From positions 242,571 through 306,570 of the forward strand of contig JABSRD010000001.1 of NCBI GenBank assembly GCA_013215285.1: a stretch of 64,000 nt of DNA, given 5' to 3'. This document shows, one piece after another, positions 43,857 through 53,121 of this stretch (positions within the stretch are counted from its first letter, which is position 1; every line of letters starts with the position of its first letter). The notes under the pieces are model-generated. The model saw only the letters and a program-made list of their open reading frames with translations. It did not search any database and was not told where the DNA came from. Source of the DNA: Candidatus Nitrosopumilus sp. (GTDB taxonomy: Archaea; Thermoproteota; Nitrososphaeria; Nitrososphaerales; Nitrosopumilaceae). The position numbers and the translations under genes were made by a program.

Positions 43857-44633
43857 ATGTTAATCTCAACTTCTGAACTAAATTCCATTCTAAATGATCC
43901 TAATGTGATTCTAGCTGATACTCGTTCTTTCAAGGAATATTCTGAAGGTCATATTCCAGGAGCCGTTCATTTGGATCTATTTGCATTTCATTGGAATGAT
44001 ACTACAAAACAAGGAATTGAAAATTTCAATAATCAAGCAAAAACACTTTTTTCATTTCTTGGAGTAACTCCAGAAAAAAAAGTCATTTTTTATGATTCAG
44101 TTTCTGGAATGCTTGCAGCTAGAGGAGTTTGGATGTTGATGTATTTTTCACATCAAGACGTTTTGATGTTGAATGGTGGAATTTTAAAATGGCAAAAAGA
44201 AAACCATCCTCTTGAGACAAAATCCAATGGATTCAAACCATCCAAGTTTTCAGGAAAAATCAATCCAGAGATTATTTCGGGATTTGAGTACATCAGAGAT
44301 AATCTAGATAATGTGAAAATCCTTGATGCTCGCTCTATTGGAGAATATGATGGAAGCATAATTCGTGCTGCTCAATCAGGCCATATCCCAAATTCCATTA
44401 ATATTGATTGGAATCAAAATATCAACAAAGATGGGACTTTCAAAAATGATGAAGAATTGTCTCAAATGTATGATTTTCCAAAAGACTCTGAAATCATTAC
44501 TTATTGTCAGGGGGCATATAGGGCTGCAAACTCCTTTTTGGTCTTGAAAAAACTTGGATTTACAAATGTTCGAGTTTATCTTGGTTCTTGGGGAGAATGG
44601 GGAAATAAACCAGAACTTCCTGTTGAAAACTAA
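43857..44633 (+). CDS. Sulfurtransferase with two rhodanese domains
   Basis: A 258-aa thiosulfate/3-mercaptopyruvate sulfurtransferase type enzyme. The inactive N-terminal rhodanese domain is about residues 1-115 (DTRSFKEYSEGHIPGAVHLD). The catalytic domain is about 130-255, with the persulfide-forming Cys217 in TYCQGAYRAANS. The loop CQGAYRA fits neither classic CRKGVT (thiosulfate) nor CGSGVT (mercaptopyruvate) exactly, so the donor is open. It starts at ATG 43857. Confidence 0.9.
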   Translation: MLISTSELNSILNDPNVILADTRSFKEYSEGHIPGAVHLDLFAFHWNDTTKQGIENFNNQAKTLFSFLGVTPEKKVIFYDSVSGMLAARGVWMLMYFSHQDVLMLNGGILKWQKENHPLETKSNGFKPSKFSGKINPEIISGFEYIRDNLDNVKILDARSIGEYDGSIIRAAQSGHIPNSINIDWNQNINKDGTFKNDEELSQMYDFPKDSEIITYCQGAYRAANSFLVLKKLGFTNVRVYLGSWGEWGNKPELPVEN

Positions 44634-44691
44634 TTTTCTAAAAATTGGATTTTTCAAATCTTATTAGTAAGAATTTACTATCTATAGTGTT

Positions 44692-44949
44692 ATGGCAAAA
44701 ATAAAAGTTCGATCTGGAAGAGGTACACGAATTATCGAAGTTGATGATAATGCTCAGAAATGGCAAGGAGAAGAGTTCAAAAAAGCACAGGCAGCAAGAA
44801 AAAAAGCACTTGAAAACAAGTACATCATTACAGGACGAGGAACTGGAAAAATTAAATTTGGAGATATTAAATCCACTGTTACTCCATCAACTAAAGGTAT
44901 GTGGGTCAGTTCTGGAAGGGGTACTGGAAAGAGACAACTCAAAAAATAA
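44692..44949 (+). CDS. Small basic protein with three GRGT repeats (85 aa)
   Basis: The motif (S/T)GRGT(G)K occurs three times, at residues 8-12 (SGRGT), 47-53 (TGRGTGK) and 74-80 (SGRGTGK). The copies are separated by a charged helix (about 20-42) and a linker. The protein is strongly basic. Regularly spaced RG motifs are typical of RNA- or DNA-binding proteins. The TATA-like ATCTATAG (about 44681) is too close to be certain. No named family was recognised. Confidence 0.72.
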   Translation: MAKIKVRSGRGTRIIEVDDNAQKWQGEEFKKAQAARKKALENKYIITGRGTGKIKFGDIKSTVTPSTKGMWVSSGRGTGKRQLKK

Positions 44950-45050
44950 TTCACATCTATTCAAAAAAGAAAAAATACATTTCGTATTCACACAAAATTT
45001 TATTTATTTTTAGAATTTTAAAAAAAATAATAAAAATAAAGTTGTTATGA

Positions 45051-45398
45051 CTATCTAAAAGAACGTACTTTACGAACAACTTTGTTATGATCTAGTGATG
45101 CAGTTGTAGTAATGTACAAAATATGATTTCTTCCTGCAGGCATAATTATTCTTTTTACCTTATCATATTCTGCAACAACATACTTGCATGATCCTAGTGT
45201 TTTTACTAATTTTTTTCTTTGACTCCAATCCTTTGATGCTGCTTTTAATGATGCCAAACTTTGTTTCTTTGACACCAAGATTTTCACTTTCTTAGATCGC
45301 TCAGAAAATATTAGTTTTCCTTTGAGATCAACCACACTGACTACTCTAACAGATGGGCTTACCTTCAAAATCTTTTCAACTATTTGTTGAATCTCCAT
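45051..45398 (-). CDS. Roadblock-like or DUF-type small protein (115 aa)
   Basis: An alpha/beta protein with a central SVVDLKGKLIFSERSKK hairpin, AEYDKVKRIIMPAGRNHILY and a basic C-terminus, ending KVVRKVRSFR. The order of strands and helices recalls roadblock/LC7 or profilin-like folds. The frame extends upstream to 45464, but those 22 residues look non-coding, and ATG 45398 (MEIQQIVEKIL) begins a proper helix. It lies downstream of atpI on the same strand, about 100 bases away. Confidence 0.6.
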   Translation of the reverse strand: MEIQQIVEKILKVSPSVRVVSVVDLKGKLIFSERSKKVKILVSKKQSLASLKAASKDWSQRKKLVKTLGSCKYVVAEYDKVKRIIMPAGRNHILYITTTASLDHNKVVRKVRSFR

Positions 45399-45500
45399 AA
45401 AAGTAAGAAAACTTTCTAGATGATAACATTTTCTAAGAATTTTTAATTTCTCGTACACTCTCAAGATCTCTTAAAAGACCATCAAGATGTTTTATTCTTT

Positions 45501-47600
45501 TTATTTTCTTTTCCAAATGAATTGATTTACAATCAATTCTGGCCTAATTTGTCTAAATACTTCTCCGCCACCAACATACCACTTTGTAAAGAATTCGTAC
45601 AAGTGCAATCTGAGTGACTGGATATACACGATTAATCCTTCAATCATCATAATTCCTATGTTACCACCAATAATCATAACTATTGCAGTACCTGATTCTA
45701 TTCCACCTAATGATGTGAATGCATTATTTACTGTCATTAGCAACGCTGCATGCACCAACAACATGATTCCAAGCCGAGCATAACTAATTGTGTGAGCTAA
45801 ACTTTCAACTGTTTTTCCTAAAAGAACTTCCATCAGAACACTAACCGCATCACTTCCATCTTCTGGATGTTTCTTTGCATGCATTATTCCTCCAATCATC
45901 ATGACGATCATTGATGCAATAATGAGTACAATTGCAATTCTTGTTATAATCCAAACTTGAGCCCAGTCCCCTAGGAACATTGTAACCCAAGGAACTGCTT
46001 CAGTATGAACTTTAGAATACATATTCATCACATCATACTGTGAACCAATTGCACACATCATGATGACAACAATTCCTCCGTAAAGTACAACGTTTGGAAT
46101 AGCTTCTGTAAACACTACTAGTTTTTGACCTTCTTTTAATAATCTAATAATGCGTAAAGTCATTGCCCAAACTATATGTACAATTCCGAGGAACAATGAA
46201 ACTTTGAGAATATCTATTACTTGATCAAATGTTAATTCTGCAACACTAAGAACACCTACTATCCAACTAACTGAATATAATGCACCACCTGGTTCTAGCA
46301 GTCCTTCTAATGGACCCATATGAGCAAGATGGAAACCAAATGCTTCTCCTGAACCAACACCAGTTATTGCAGCAGATGCTCCAGAAATTGCAATAAGCAT
46401 TCCCCATCTAGAAAGTTCACCTTGTCCTTTGAATTTGAATAACAAACCTAATCCCATCAGTAATAATCCGTGACCCATATCTGCAAACATCAGTCCATAG
46501 AAAATTGGCCACATGAGGGCAATCATTGGTGTTGGATCTGGTTCTCCGGCTTTAGGAATTCCTTGACTTTTTGTAATTACTTCAAAAGTTCTGACGAATC
46601 TTCCATTGTTAAATAATGTAGGAATTTTATCTTTTAGTTCAGGATCTGTAATATCTTCTACAACTGACATCCACTGTTTTGTTGAATTTGTGAATTTTGA
46701 TTCCATTTTTGCTGGAATAAAACCTTGAATTACTGCAAAGTGTTTAGTTCCACCAGGTTTCCTCAAAGTTTCAAATACTTCTTTAGCAACAAATGCTTTT
46801 TCATGAATGGCTAATATGTCACGTCTAATTTTCTTTGTCACTTTTGATAATTCTTTTTTGATACCTGCTTGTTTAGTAGTTAATTCTTTGATTTTTGATT
46901 CTGCTAATGTATAAGCTTCACTAGGAATTTGTGGAAAACCTTCTGGAATTTTAAACGTATTTGAATTGAAACTTCTTAGGATTTTGAGAACTTTCTCTGA
47001 ATCTTCTGTATCAGAAATTACTAGAAGTGCAGATTTGTCTTTGCTTTCTAAATCATATTTGTAAATTGTAATACCTTCAAGTGAACGATTAATTTCATCA
47101 AAATCAGCAGTATCTATCACAAAGAGATTTGTGAAAAAATATTTCATTAAACCAAATCCGGTGAGATCCATCTTCATCTTTTTAATTACTTCTAGAGTGT
47201 CTTTGAGTGAATTGTATTCTTCAATTGCAAGTCTAGTATTTGCTGCATCTTCTAATAATTTTGCAGGTTCATCAATAATTGCAGGTGTTTCTTTTTTTAA
47301 TTCCGCAATCATTTCCTCAATTTCCTCAATTTCATAGTCTTTTTTCTTGATCACAGTTCCTTTGAATAATATCTCCATTATTCCTACAGTTAATGGAATT
47401 TCCATTCCTTTGATTACGTCATCTATTGACTGGAAAGTTTGTTGTGCATTTAATAGAAGATCGTCAATTTCTGGTGTCACTAAATCATCGGTAGCATCGA
47501 TCTTATGAAACCATTTAAACTCAGTTAATCTTGAAATTACTTTTGGAGATTCATCTCTTGGTAAAATAACGGTTCCAAGTTTTAGATCGGCTGTTCCCAA
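45501..47600 (-). CDS. atpI: A-type ATP synthase subunit I (a subunit)
   Basis: A 699-aa stator/proton-channel subunit. The N-terminal cytoplasmic half (about residues 1-340) has two alpha/beta modules around a long coiled coil. The C-terminal half has about eight membrane helices; the essential Arg is likely in the AHTISYARLGIMLLVH helix. PIFYGLMFADMGHGLLLMG is a typical start of the membrane part. It is divergent from subunit E and transcribed away from the main atp operon. Confidence 0.93.
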   Translation of the reverse strand: MGTADLKLGTVILPRDESPKVISRLTEFKWFHKIDATDDLVTPEIDDLLLNAQQTFQSIDDVIKGMEIPLTVGIMEILFKGTVIKKKDYEIEEIEEMIAELKKETPAIIDEPAKLLEDAANTRLAIEEYNSLKDTLEVIKKMKMDLTGFGLMKYFFTNLFVIDTADFDEINRSLEGITIYKYDLESKDKSALLVISDTEDSEKVLKILRSFNSNTFKIPEGFPQIPSEAYTLAESKIKELTTKQAGIKKELSKVTKKIRRDILAIHEKAFVAKEVFETLRKPGGTKHFAVIQGFIPAKMESKFTNSTKQWMSVVEDITDPELKDKIPTLFNNGRFVRTFEVITKSQGIPKAGEPDPTPMIALMWPIFYGLMFADMGHGLLLMGLGLLFKFKGQGELSRWGMLIAISGASAAITGVGSGEAFGFHLAHMGPLEGLLEPGGALYSVSWIVGVLSVAELTFDQVIDILKVSLFLGIVHIVWAMTLRIIRLLKEGQKLVVFTEAIPNVVLYGGIVVIMMCAIGSQYDVMNMYSKVHTEAVPWVTMFLGDWAQVWIITRIAIVLIIASMIVMMIGGIMHAKKHPEDGSDAVSVLMEVLLGKTVESLAHTISYARLGIMLLVHAALLMTVNNAFTSLGGIESGTAIVMIIGGNIGIMMIEGLIVYIQSLRLHLYEFFTKWYVGGGEVFRQIRPELIVNQFIWKRK

Positions 47601-47672
47601 GACAAATTTTGGGTGTTTTCATTGAGTTTAATATCTTTCTGATATGGTTCTTTCCAAACATTAAAATCCATT

Positions 47673-48290
47673 ATGAGTCAACGGCACCCATTGGCATCTA
47701 ATTCAGCATTAGAAATCACAATTGATAAAATTCTAAAAAATACTGAAAAAGATATTTTATCTAACATTAAATCTGCACTTGATGATTCACACCACAATCT
47801 AGATGATTCTATTCGTAAATTGGAGCATGAATATGATAAAGTTATTTCAAATGGCAAAAAAGAAGCAGACAAGATTGAAAAACAGATTGTTGGTAGTGCC
47901 GATATTGAGACTAGAAATAAACAATTATTGTTACTCGAAGATGCAGTTGACAAAGTCTTTTCTAAAGCACTAGACCAAATTTCAAATGTTGATCGAAGTG
48001 GTGATTATTCAAATTTAATAAAGTCATTGTTGAAAGAATCAACTCAAATTTTAGGTACTAGTGAAATTACAGTTTTCACAAATGCTAAAGATAAAGATGT
48101 AGTACAATCAGCACTATCTCAATTTTCAGGAGCTGAATTATCATCTGACACAATTGATTGTCTTGGTGGAATTATAGCAAAGTCAAAAGATGGTACAATG
48201 AAATTTGATAATACCCTTGATGCAAGAATTGAACGCTTGAAGCCTTTAATAAGGAAAGAAATTGCATCCACATTCGGAGTGGGAAGTTAA
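47673..48290 (+). CDS. atpE: A-type ATP synthase subunit E
   Basis: A peripheral-stalk subunit of 205 aa. The N-terminal half is a long charged coiled coil (about residues 15-100), and the C-terminal half is a compact alpha/beta domain with CLGGIIAKSKDGTMKFDNTLDARIERL in the expected place. It starts at ATG 47673 and is the first gene of the E-A-B-D operon, 3 bases from atpA. The partner subunit H/G was not recognised unless the small 52091 gene provides it. Confidence 0.85.
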   Translation: MSQRHPLASNSALEITIDKILKNTEKDILSNIKSALDDSHHNLDDSIRKLEHEYDKVISNGKKEADKIEKQIVGSADIETRNKQLLLLEDAVDKVFSKALDQISNVDRSGDYSNLIKSLLKESTQILGTSEITVFTNAKDKDVVQSALSQFSGAELSSDTIDCLGGIIAKSKDGTMKFDNTLDARIERLKPLIRKEIASTFGVGS

Positions 48291-48293
48291 GAA

Positions 48294-50072
48294 ATGGCAG
48301 CTCAAGGTAGAATTGTTTGGGTAAGCGGTCCTGCAGTTAGAGCTGATGGAATGTCTGAAGCAAAGATGTATGAAACTGTATCTGTTGGTAATTCAAAATT
48401 AATTGGTGAAGTAATTAGATTAACTGGCGATGTTGCATTTATTCAAGTTTATGAATCAACTAGTGGATTAAAACCAGGTGAGCCTGTAGTTGGTACTGGA
48501 AATCCCCTTAGTGTATTATTAGGCCCAGGTATTATTGGACAAATTTATGATGGAATTCAAAGACCACTAAAAGAATTATCAAAAGCTTCTGGTTCATTCA
48601 TTGGAAGGGGAATTACAACAACCCCTGTTGATATGACTAAAAAATGGCACTTTGTCCCAACTGTAAGTAATGGCGATGAAGTTTCAGCAGGAAGTATTAT
48701 TGGAACTGTTAAAGAATCTGAACTTATCGATCATTCCATAATGATTCCACCAGATCATAAAGGTGGAAAAATTTCAAACTTGGTAGCAGAAGGAGATTAT
48801 GATTTAGAAACTGTAATGGCAACAACTGAAAAAGATGGTCAAACTATTGAACTAAAAATGTATCACAAGTGGCCTGTAAGAAAACCACGTCCAATCCAAA
48901 AGAGACACGATCCAACTATACCACTATTAACTGGACAACGTGTTATTGACACATTCTTCCCAATCGCAAAAGGTGGTACTGGTTCAATTCCTGGAGCATT
49001 TGGAACAGGTAAAACTGTAACATTACACCAAATTGCAAAGTGGGCTGATTCTCAAGTTGTTGTTTACATTGGTTGTGGTGAAAGAGGAAATGAAATGACT
49101 GAAGTTTTAGTTGAATTTCCACATCTTAAAGATCCACGTTCTGGAAAACCATTAATGGATAGAACTGTCCTTGTTGCAAATACTAGTAACATGCCAGTAG
49201 CAGCAAGAGAAGCAAGTATCTACACTGGTGTAACAATTGCAGAATATTATAGAGATATGGGTAAAGACGTTGTACTTGTAGCAGATTCTACAAGTAGATG
49301 GGCTGAATCACTCCGAGAAATGAGTGGAAGATTAGAAGAAATGCCTGCAGAAGAAGGTTATCCATCATATCTTGCATCAAGATTAGCAGAATTTTATGAA
49401 AGAGCCGGTCGTGTCCAAGCATTGGGAAGTCCAGACCGTAATGGCTCAGTTACTTTGATTGGTGCTGTATCACCATCAGGTGGTGACTTTACAGAACCAG
49501 TTACAACTCATACCATGAGATTTATCAAAACTTTCTGGGCTTTAGATGCAAAACTTGCATACTCTAGACACTATCCATCAATTAATTGGATGAACAGTTA
49601 TTCTGGCTATCTTGCAGATGTTGCAAAATGGTGGAGTAAAAATATTAGTGAAGATTGGTTAGATGTAAGAAGTCAAGCATATGCAATCTTACAAAGAGAA
49701 GATACACTAAAAGAAATTGTTAGACTCTTAGGTCCTGAAGCATTACCTGATGAAGAAAAAATAATTCTTGAAGTTGCAAGAATGATAAAGATTGGTCTCT
49801 TACAACAAAACTCATTTGATGATGTTGATACTTTTTGTAGTCCAGAAAAACAATTCAAATTAATGAAACTATTAGTTGACTTTTACAACAAGGGCCAACA
49901 AGCAATTAAAGATGGTGCATCCTTAGCTGATATTCGTGCATTGCCTATCATTTCTTTACTTCTTAAAGCAAGAATGGATGTTAAAGATGATGAGATGTCA
50001 AAACTTGATAAACTTGATGCAGATATGCAAGAACAATTCAAATCAATTACAGGAGTGAAAGTTACAAATTGA
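48294..50072 (+). CDS. atpA: A-type ATP synthase catalytic subunit A
   Basis: This 592-aa catalytic subunit binds and synthesises ATP. The P-loop GAFGTGKT is at about residues 234-241, and the A-subunit-specific non-homologous region (about 115-190, with [14 protein letters not shown]) is present. The catalytic Glu lies in [13 protein letters not shown], and [14 protein letters not shown] follows. No intein interrupts it. It starts at ATG 48294 and overlaps atpB by 4 bases. Confidence 0.97.
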   Translation: MAAQGRIVWVSGPAVRADGMSEAKMYETVSVGNSKLIGEVIRLTGDVAFIQVYESTSGLKPGEPVVGTGNPLSVLLGPGIIGQIYDGIQRPLKELSKASGSFIGRGITTTPVDMTKKWHFVPTVSNGDEVSAGSIIGTVKESELIDHSIMIPPDHKGGKISNLVAEGDYDLETVMATTEKDGQTIELKMYHKWPVRKPRPIQKRHDPTIPLLTGQRVIDTFFPIAKGGTGSIPGAFGTGKTVTLHQIAKWADSQVVVYIGCGERGNEMTEVLVEFPHLKDPRSGKPLMDRTVLVANTSNMPVAAREASIYTGVTIAEYYRDMGKDVVLVADSTSRWAESLREMSGRLEEMPAEEGYPSYLASRLAEFYERAGRVQALGSPDRNGSVTLIGAVSPSGGDFTEPVTTHTMRFIKTFWALDAKLAYSRHYPSINWMNSYSGYLADVAKWWSKNISEDWLDVRSQAYAILQREDTLKEIVRLLGPEALPDEEKIILEVARMIKIGLLQQNSFDDVDTFCSPEKQFKLMKLLVDFYNKGQQAIKDGASLADIRALPIISLLLKARMDVKDDEMSKLDKLDADMQEQFKSITGVKVTN

Positions 50073-51454
50073 CAGCAGAAGGCGGAGTTCAATACAGTAA
50101 GATTGCAGAAATCAAAGGCCCTCTAGTAGTTGTTGATGATGTTGATAGTGCAGCATTTGATGAACTTGTTGAAATTGAAACTAATGAAGGCGAAAGAAGA
50201 TTAGGAAAAGTTCTAGAAGTCGGAAACGGCAAAGCAGTCGTTCAAGTTTTTGAGGGTACATCTGGATTATCTATCGCTGGAACTAATGCAAAGTTTGTAG
50301 GTAAAGTTATGGAAATGCCAGTATCAAAAGAGGTACTTGGTAGAGTATTTGATGGATTAGGAAGACCAAAAGATGGACTACCAGATCCAATTGCTGATAA
50401 ATTTGTAGACATTAATGGTGAACCAATGAATCCAGAACAACGTGAATATCCAAAAGATTTCATTCAAACCGGTGTATCTGTAATTGATGGATTGATGACT
50501 CTAATTAGAGGACAAAAACTTCCAATCTTTTCAGGTTCTGGAATGTCTCACAATCTTTTGGCAGCACAAATTGCAAGACAAGCAAGTGTTGTTGGAAAAC
50601 AAGATGACTTTGCTGTAGTATTTGTAGCAATCGGTGTGCAATACAGTGAAGCAGAATATTTCAGACGAAGTCTTGAAGAGTCTGGTGCACTAAAAAGAAG
50701 TGTTCTATTCCTTAACACAGCAGATGATCCTGCAATTGAAAGAATCATCACACCTCGTGTAGCATTAACTGTCGCTGAATATTTGGCATTTGATTTAGGA
50801 ATGCACGTTCTAGTTATAATGACTGACATGACAAACTATGCAGAAGCATTAAGAGAAATTAGTGCAGCAAGAGAAGAAGTTCCTGGAAGAAAGGGATATC
50901 CTGGTTATCTTTACACTGACCTTTCAACAATTTATGAAAGAGCAGGAAAACTAAAGGGAAGAAAAGGAAGTGTTACACAAATTCCAATTTTATCAATGCC
51001 ATCTGATGATATTACTCACCCAATTCCTGACCTTACTGGTTACATTACAGAAGGACAAATTGTAGTTGGTAGAGATTTGTTTAGACAAGGAGTTTATCCA
51101 CCAATCAATATTTTGTCGAGTCTTAGTAGATTGATGAAAGACGGAATTGGTGAAGGAAGTACTAGAGCAGATCATAGTGAAGTTTCAAATCAGGTTTATG
51201 ATGCATATTCTAGAGCACAAGAAGTAAGAGCATTAGCAGGTATTGTAGGTAAAGCCGGATTAACCGAAATTGATTTGAAATACATGGAAGTTGGTGATAT
51301 TTTCGAAAAAGAATTCCTTACACAAGCAACTGATGAGAATAGAACTATTGAGGAAACACTTGATTTAATGTGGAAGATTGTTTCTAAATTACCAAAGAAT
51401 GAGATTACTAAAATCAAAGACAAATACGTAGACCAATACTACAAGGGCGAGTAA
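50069..51454 (+). CDS. atpB: A-type ATP synthase subunit B
   Basis: A 461-aa regulatory subunit alternating with A in the head. It resembles A but has no P-loop; the corresponding segment reads [10 protein letters not shown], as expected for [16 protein letters not shown] and [21 protein letters not shown] are conserved. It starts at TTG 50069, overlapping the atpA stop TGA, so the two are coupled. Confidence 0.96.
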   Translation: MTAEGGVQYSKIAEIKGPLVVVDDVDSAAFDELVEIETNEGERRLGKVLEVGNGKAVVQVFEGTSGLSIAGTNAKFVGKVMEMPVSKEVLGRVFDGLGRPKDGLPDPIADKFVDINGEPMNPEQREYPKDFIQTGVSVIDGLMTLIRGQKLPIFSGSGMSHNLLAAQIARQASVVGKQDDFAVVFVAIGVQYSEAEYFRRSLEESGALKRSVLFLNTADDPAIERIITPRVALTVAEYLAFDLGMHVLVIMTDMTNYAEALREISAAREEVPGRKGYPGYLYTDLSTIYERAGKLKGRKGSVTQIPILSMPSDDITHPIPDLTGYITEGQIVVGRDLFRQGVYPPINILSSLSRLMKDGIGEGSTRADHSEVSNQVYDAYSRAQEVRALAGIVGKAGLTEIDLKYMEVGDIFEKEFLTQATDENRTIEETLDLMWKIVSKLPKNEITKIKDKYVDQYYKGE

Positions 51455-51458
51455 TAAA

Positions 51459-52091
51459 ATGTCATTTGGACAAAATGTTTCCGCAACAAAAATTGAACTT
51501 TTAAAATATAAAAAATCTACTCAGGTTGCCACTATGGTTCAGCAAATTCTAGATGATAAACGTAAAGTTCTCTTACAAAATATTGAGGTAATGATTGAAG
51601 AAGCATCTAAAGCAAGAGGTGGAATTTGGGATCCTTTACAAGATATCTACAAGGCAGTTAATGAAGCATACCTGGCTTTGGGAACTGTTACTGTTGATTC
51701 TGTTGCAGAATCTACTCCACCTGTAATGGAAGTAGATGTTCATGTACGTAGAGTTGTTGATGTAAAAATTCCAGCACTTACAGTTACAGAAAAAGATACA
51801 AAATCTATGCCTTATGGATTTGCAGATACAAACTCTTCAATAGATAGAGCTGCAAAACAAATCAAAGAATTACTTCCAAAAATTTGTAAAGCAGCAGAAT
51901 ATGAAAATTCCATTTTTAGTCTTGCAAAAGCACTTGAAAAGACACAAAAATTGTTAAATGCTCTTGAAAATGTCATAATTCCACAATATCAACATAACAT
52001 TAGATTTATCGCTCAAGCTCTTGAAGAAAAAGAAAGAGAAGAATTCGCAAAGTTAAAAAAAGTCAAAGCAAAGATGGAAAGTAGAAAATAA
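51459..52091 (+). CDS. atpD: A-type ATP synthase subunit D (central stalk)
   Basis: A 210-aa rotor subunit made of two long antiparallel helices: the N-terminal ATKIELLKYKKSTQVATMVQ and a C-terminal helix from about residue 140, with RRVVDVKIPAL between. The family signature of the second helix, TQKLLNALENVIIPQY, is present. It starts at ATG 51459, four bases after atpB, and its stop overlaps the following small gene by one base. Confidence 0.93.
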   Translation: MSFGQNVSATKIELLKYKKSTQVATMVQQILDDKRKVLLQNIEVMIEEASKARGGIWDPLQDIYKAVNEAYLALGTVTVDSVAESTPPVMEVDVHVRRVVDVKIPALTVTEKDTKSMPYGFADTNSSIDRAAKQIKELLPKICKAAEYENSIFSLAKALEKTQKLLNALENVIIPQYQHNIRFIAQALEEKEREEFAKLKKVKAKMESRK

Positions 52092-52222
52092 TGGCAAAAG
52101 AAGAAATAAAAAAATTAGTTGAAAATTCTAAAAAGGTATTAGATACTAATCATGATAATTTCATAAAATCCATTCAAGACGATCTAACATCTTTCAAAAA
52201 GAAAACACTAGATCGAATTTGA
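52091..52222 (+). CDS. Small helical protein in the atp operon (43 aa)
   Basis: ATG 52091 overlaps the atpD stop in TAATG, a translational-coupling junction. The protein (MAKEEIKKLVENSKKVLD at the N-terminus) is a Lys/Glu-rich amphipathic helix or coiled coil, ending KKKTLDRI, with no membrane segment. It has the right position and helical character for a missing small stalk component (subunit H/G type) or an assembly factor, but it is much shorter than normal H (about 100 aa). No named family recognised. Confidence 0.65.
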   Translation: MAKEEIKKLVENSKKVLDTNHDNFIKSIQDDLTSFKKKTLDRI

Positions 52223-52274
52223 GTCAATTTACCCATCATGATTTAAATATGGACCTAATAGAGCCAGAACGTAA

Positions 52275-52580
52275 ATGAAAACTATCGTCTTATTACTTTT
52301 GGCAGCAGTAGCAATTTCAATTCTAGGATCTACTGGAGTTGCATTTGCTCAAGAAGAAGGTGCATCTGATGGAAGTTCTATGAAACTCTTAGGTGCTGGC
52401 TTAGCATTTGGTCTTGCAGCCGGTGGAGCAGGAATAGGTCTTGGTCAAGTAGGTGCAGCCGGTCTTGCAGTCATTAGTGAGAATCCAGCTTTACAATCTA
52501 AGGTATTCATCTTCGTAGGTATGGTCGAGTCAATCGCAATCTATGGTATAGTCATGATGTTTATCATCTTAGGACAATAA
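52275..52580 (+). CDS. atpK: A-type ATP synthase subunit K (proteolipid c ring)
   Basis: A 101-aa subunit with an N-terminal hydrophobic segment that looks like a cleavable signal (ending GVAFAQEEG) and two membrane helices. The Gly-rich helix GLAFGLAAGGAGIGLGQVGA is helix 1; the ion-carrying Glu lies in FVGMVESIAIYGI of helix 2. One hairpin per subunit is the classic form. Codons are C-ending, as expected for a subunit needed in many copies. It has its own 52-base upstream gap. Confidence 0.95.
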   Translation: MKTIVLLLLAAVAISILGSTGVAFAQEEGASDGSSMKLLGAGLAFGLAAGGAGIGLGQVGAAGLAVISENPALQSKVFIFVGMVESIAIYGIVMMFIILGQ

Positions 52581-52618
52581 TCCTAACAACATATTTTTCA
52601 AATTTTTACATTTTTTGT

Positions 52619-53080
52619 TTAATTATATTTTAATTGATTTACATCTAATACTCTTGCGCAATATCTACACTTGAGAACTCTTCCTTCTTTGTCAATTACA
52701 TCCATCACTGATTCAATATGCTCTGTACTGTTTGTGATACAATCAGGATTTGAACATCTAAAAATTCGATCAATTTCATTTGGTAATGATACTCTTCTCT
52801 TCTCAACAAGCTTGTAATTTTTTATCATATTGATAGTTGCCTTTGGAGCAATTACTGCAAGCTTGTTTGTATCATCATCTTTTAGAAATTTATTTTCTAC
52901 CTTGATGATATCCTTTTTCTTGAATTTACCACTAGGAACATTCAAGGCTATTGTGATTAAACTGCCATCTCTACCATCAATTCTTAATGCATTAAGAACC
53001 TGAAGACCCTTACCTTCATCAATATGGTCAATTACAGTACCTTCCTTAATTCGTCGAACCATTAGGTCGGACTGTTCCAT
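52619..53080 (-). CDS. pyrI: Aspartate carbamoyltransferase regulatory subunit
   Basis: The regulatory chain of ATCase (153 aa) binds nucleotides in its N-terminal domain (VRRIKEGTVIDHIDEGKGLQ) and the catalytic chain through a C-terminal zinc domain with four cysteines (CSNPDC and CRYC). I choose ATG 53080 (MEQSDLMVRRIKEG) because the minus-strand TATA-like AATATATA at 53105-53112 is 28 bases upstream; a longer frame starts at 53101. Unlike the usual pyrBI operon, it is divergent from pyrB. Confidence 0.92.
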   Translation of the reverse strand: MEQSDLMVRRIKEGTVIDHIDEGKGLQVLNALRIDGRDGSLITIALNVPSGKFKKKDIIKVENKFLKDDDTNKLAVIAPKATINMIKNYKLVEKRRVSLPNEIDRIFRCSNPDCITNSTEHIESVMDVIDKEGRVLKCRYCARVLDVNQLKYN

Positions 53081-53089
53081 CAGAATACT

Positions 53090-53112
53090 TTGTATAGCCA
53101 CCTGTATATATT
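53090..53112. promoter_or_regulatory. Interlocked divergent TATA boxes of pyrI and pyrB
   Basis: TTTGTATAG (53090-53098) is about 28 bases before pyrB ATG 53122. TATATATT (53105-53112), read on the minus strand, is 28 bases before pyrI ATG 53080. Each box lies between the other box and its own gene's partner, so the two promoters overlap and cannot easily be bound at the same time. Confidence 0.5.
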
Positions 53113-53121
53113 ATTGAAAGA

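Noticed and set aside
45433..45516. 27-codon frame (TTG start) between atpI and the 45051 gene, minus strand
   Set aside because: It could encode a short charged helix overlapping the atpI end, but it is too short and has no promoter or conserved pattern to support it.
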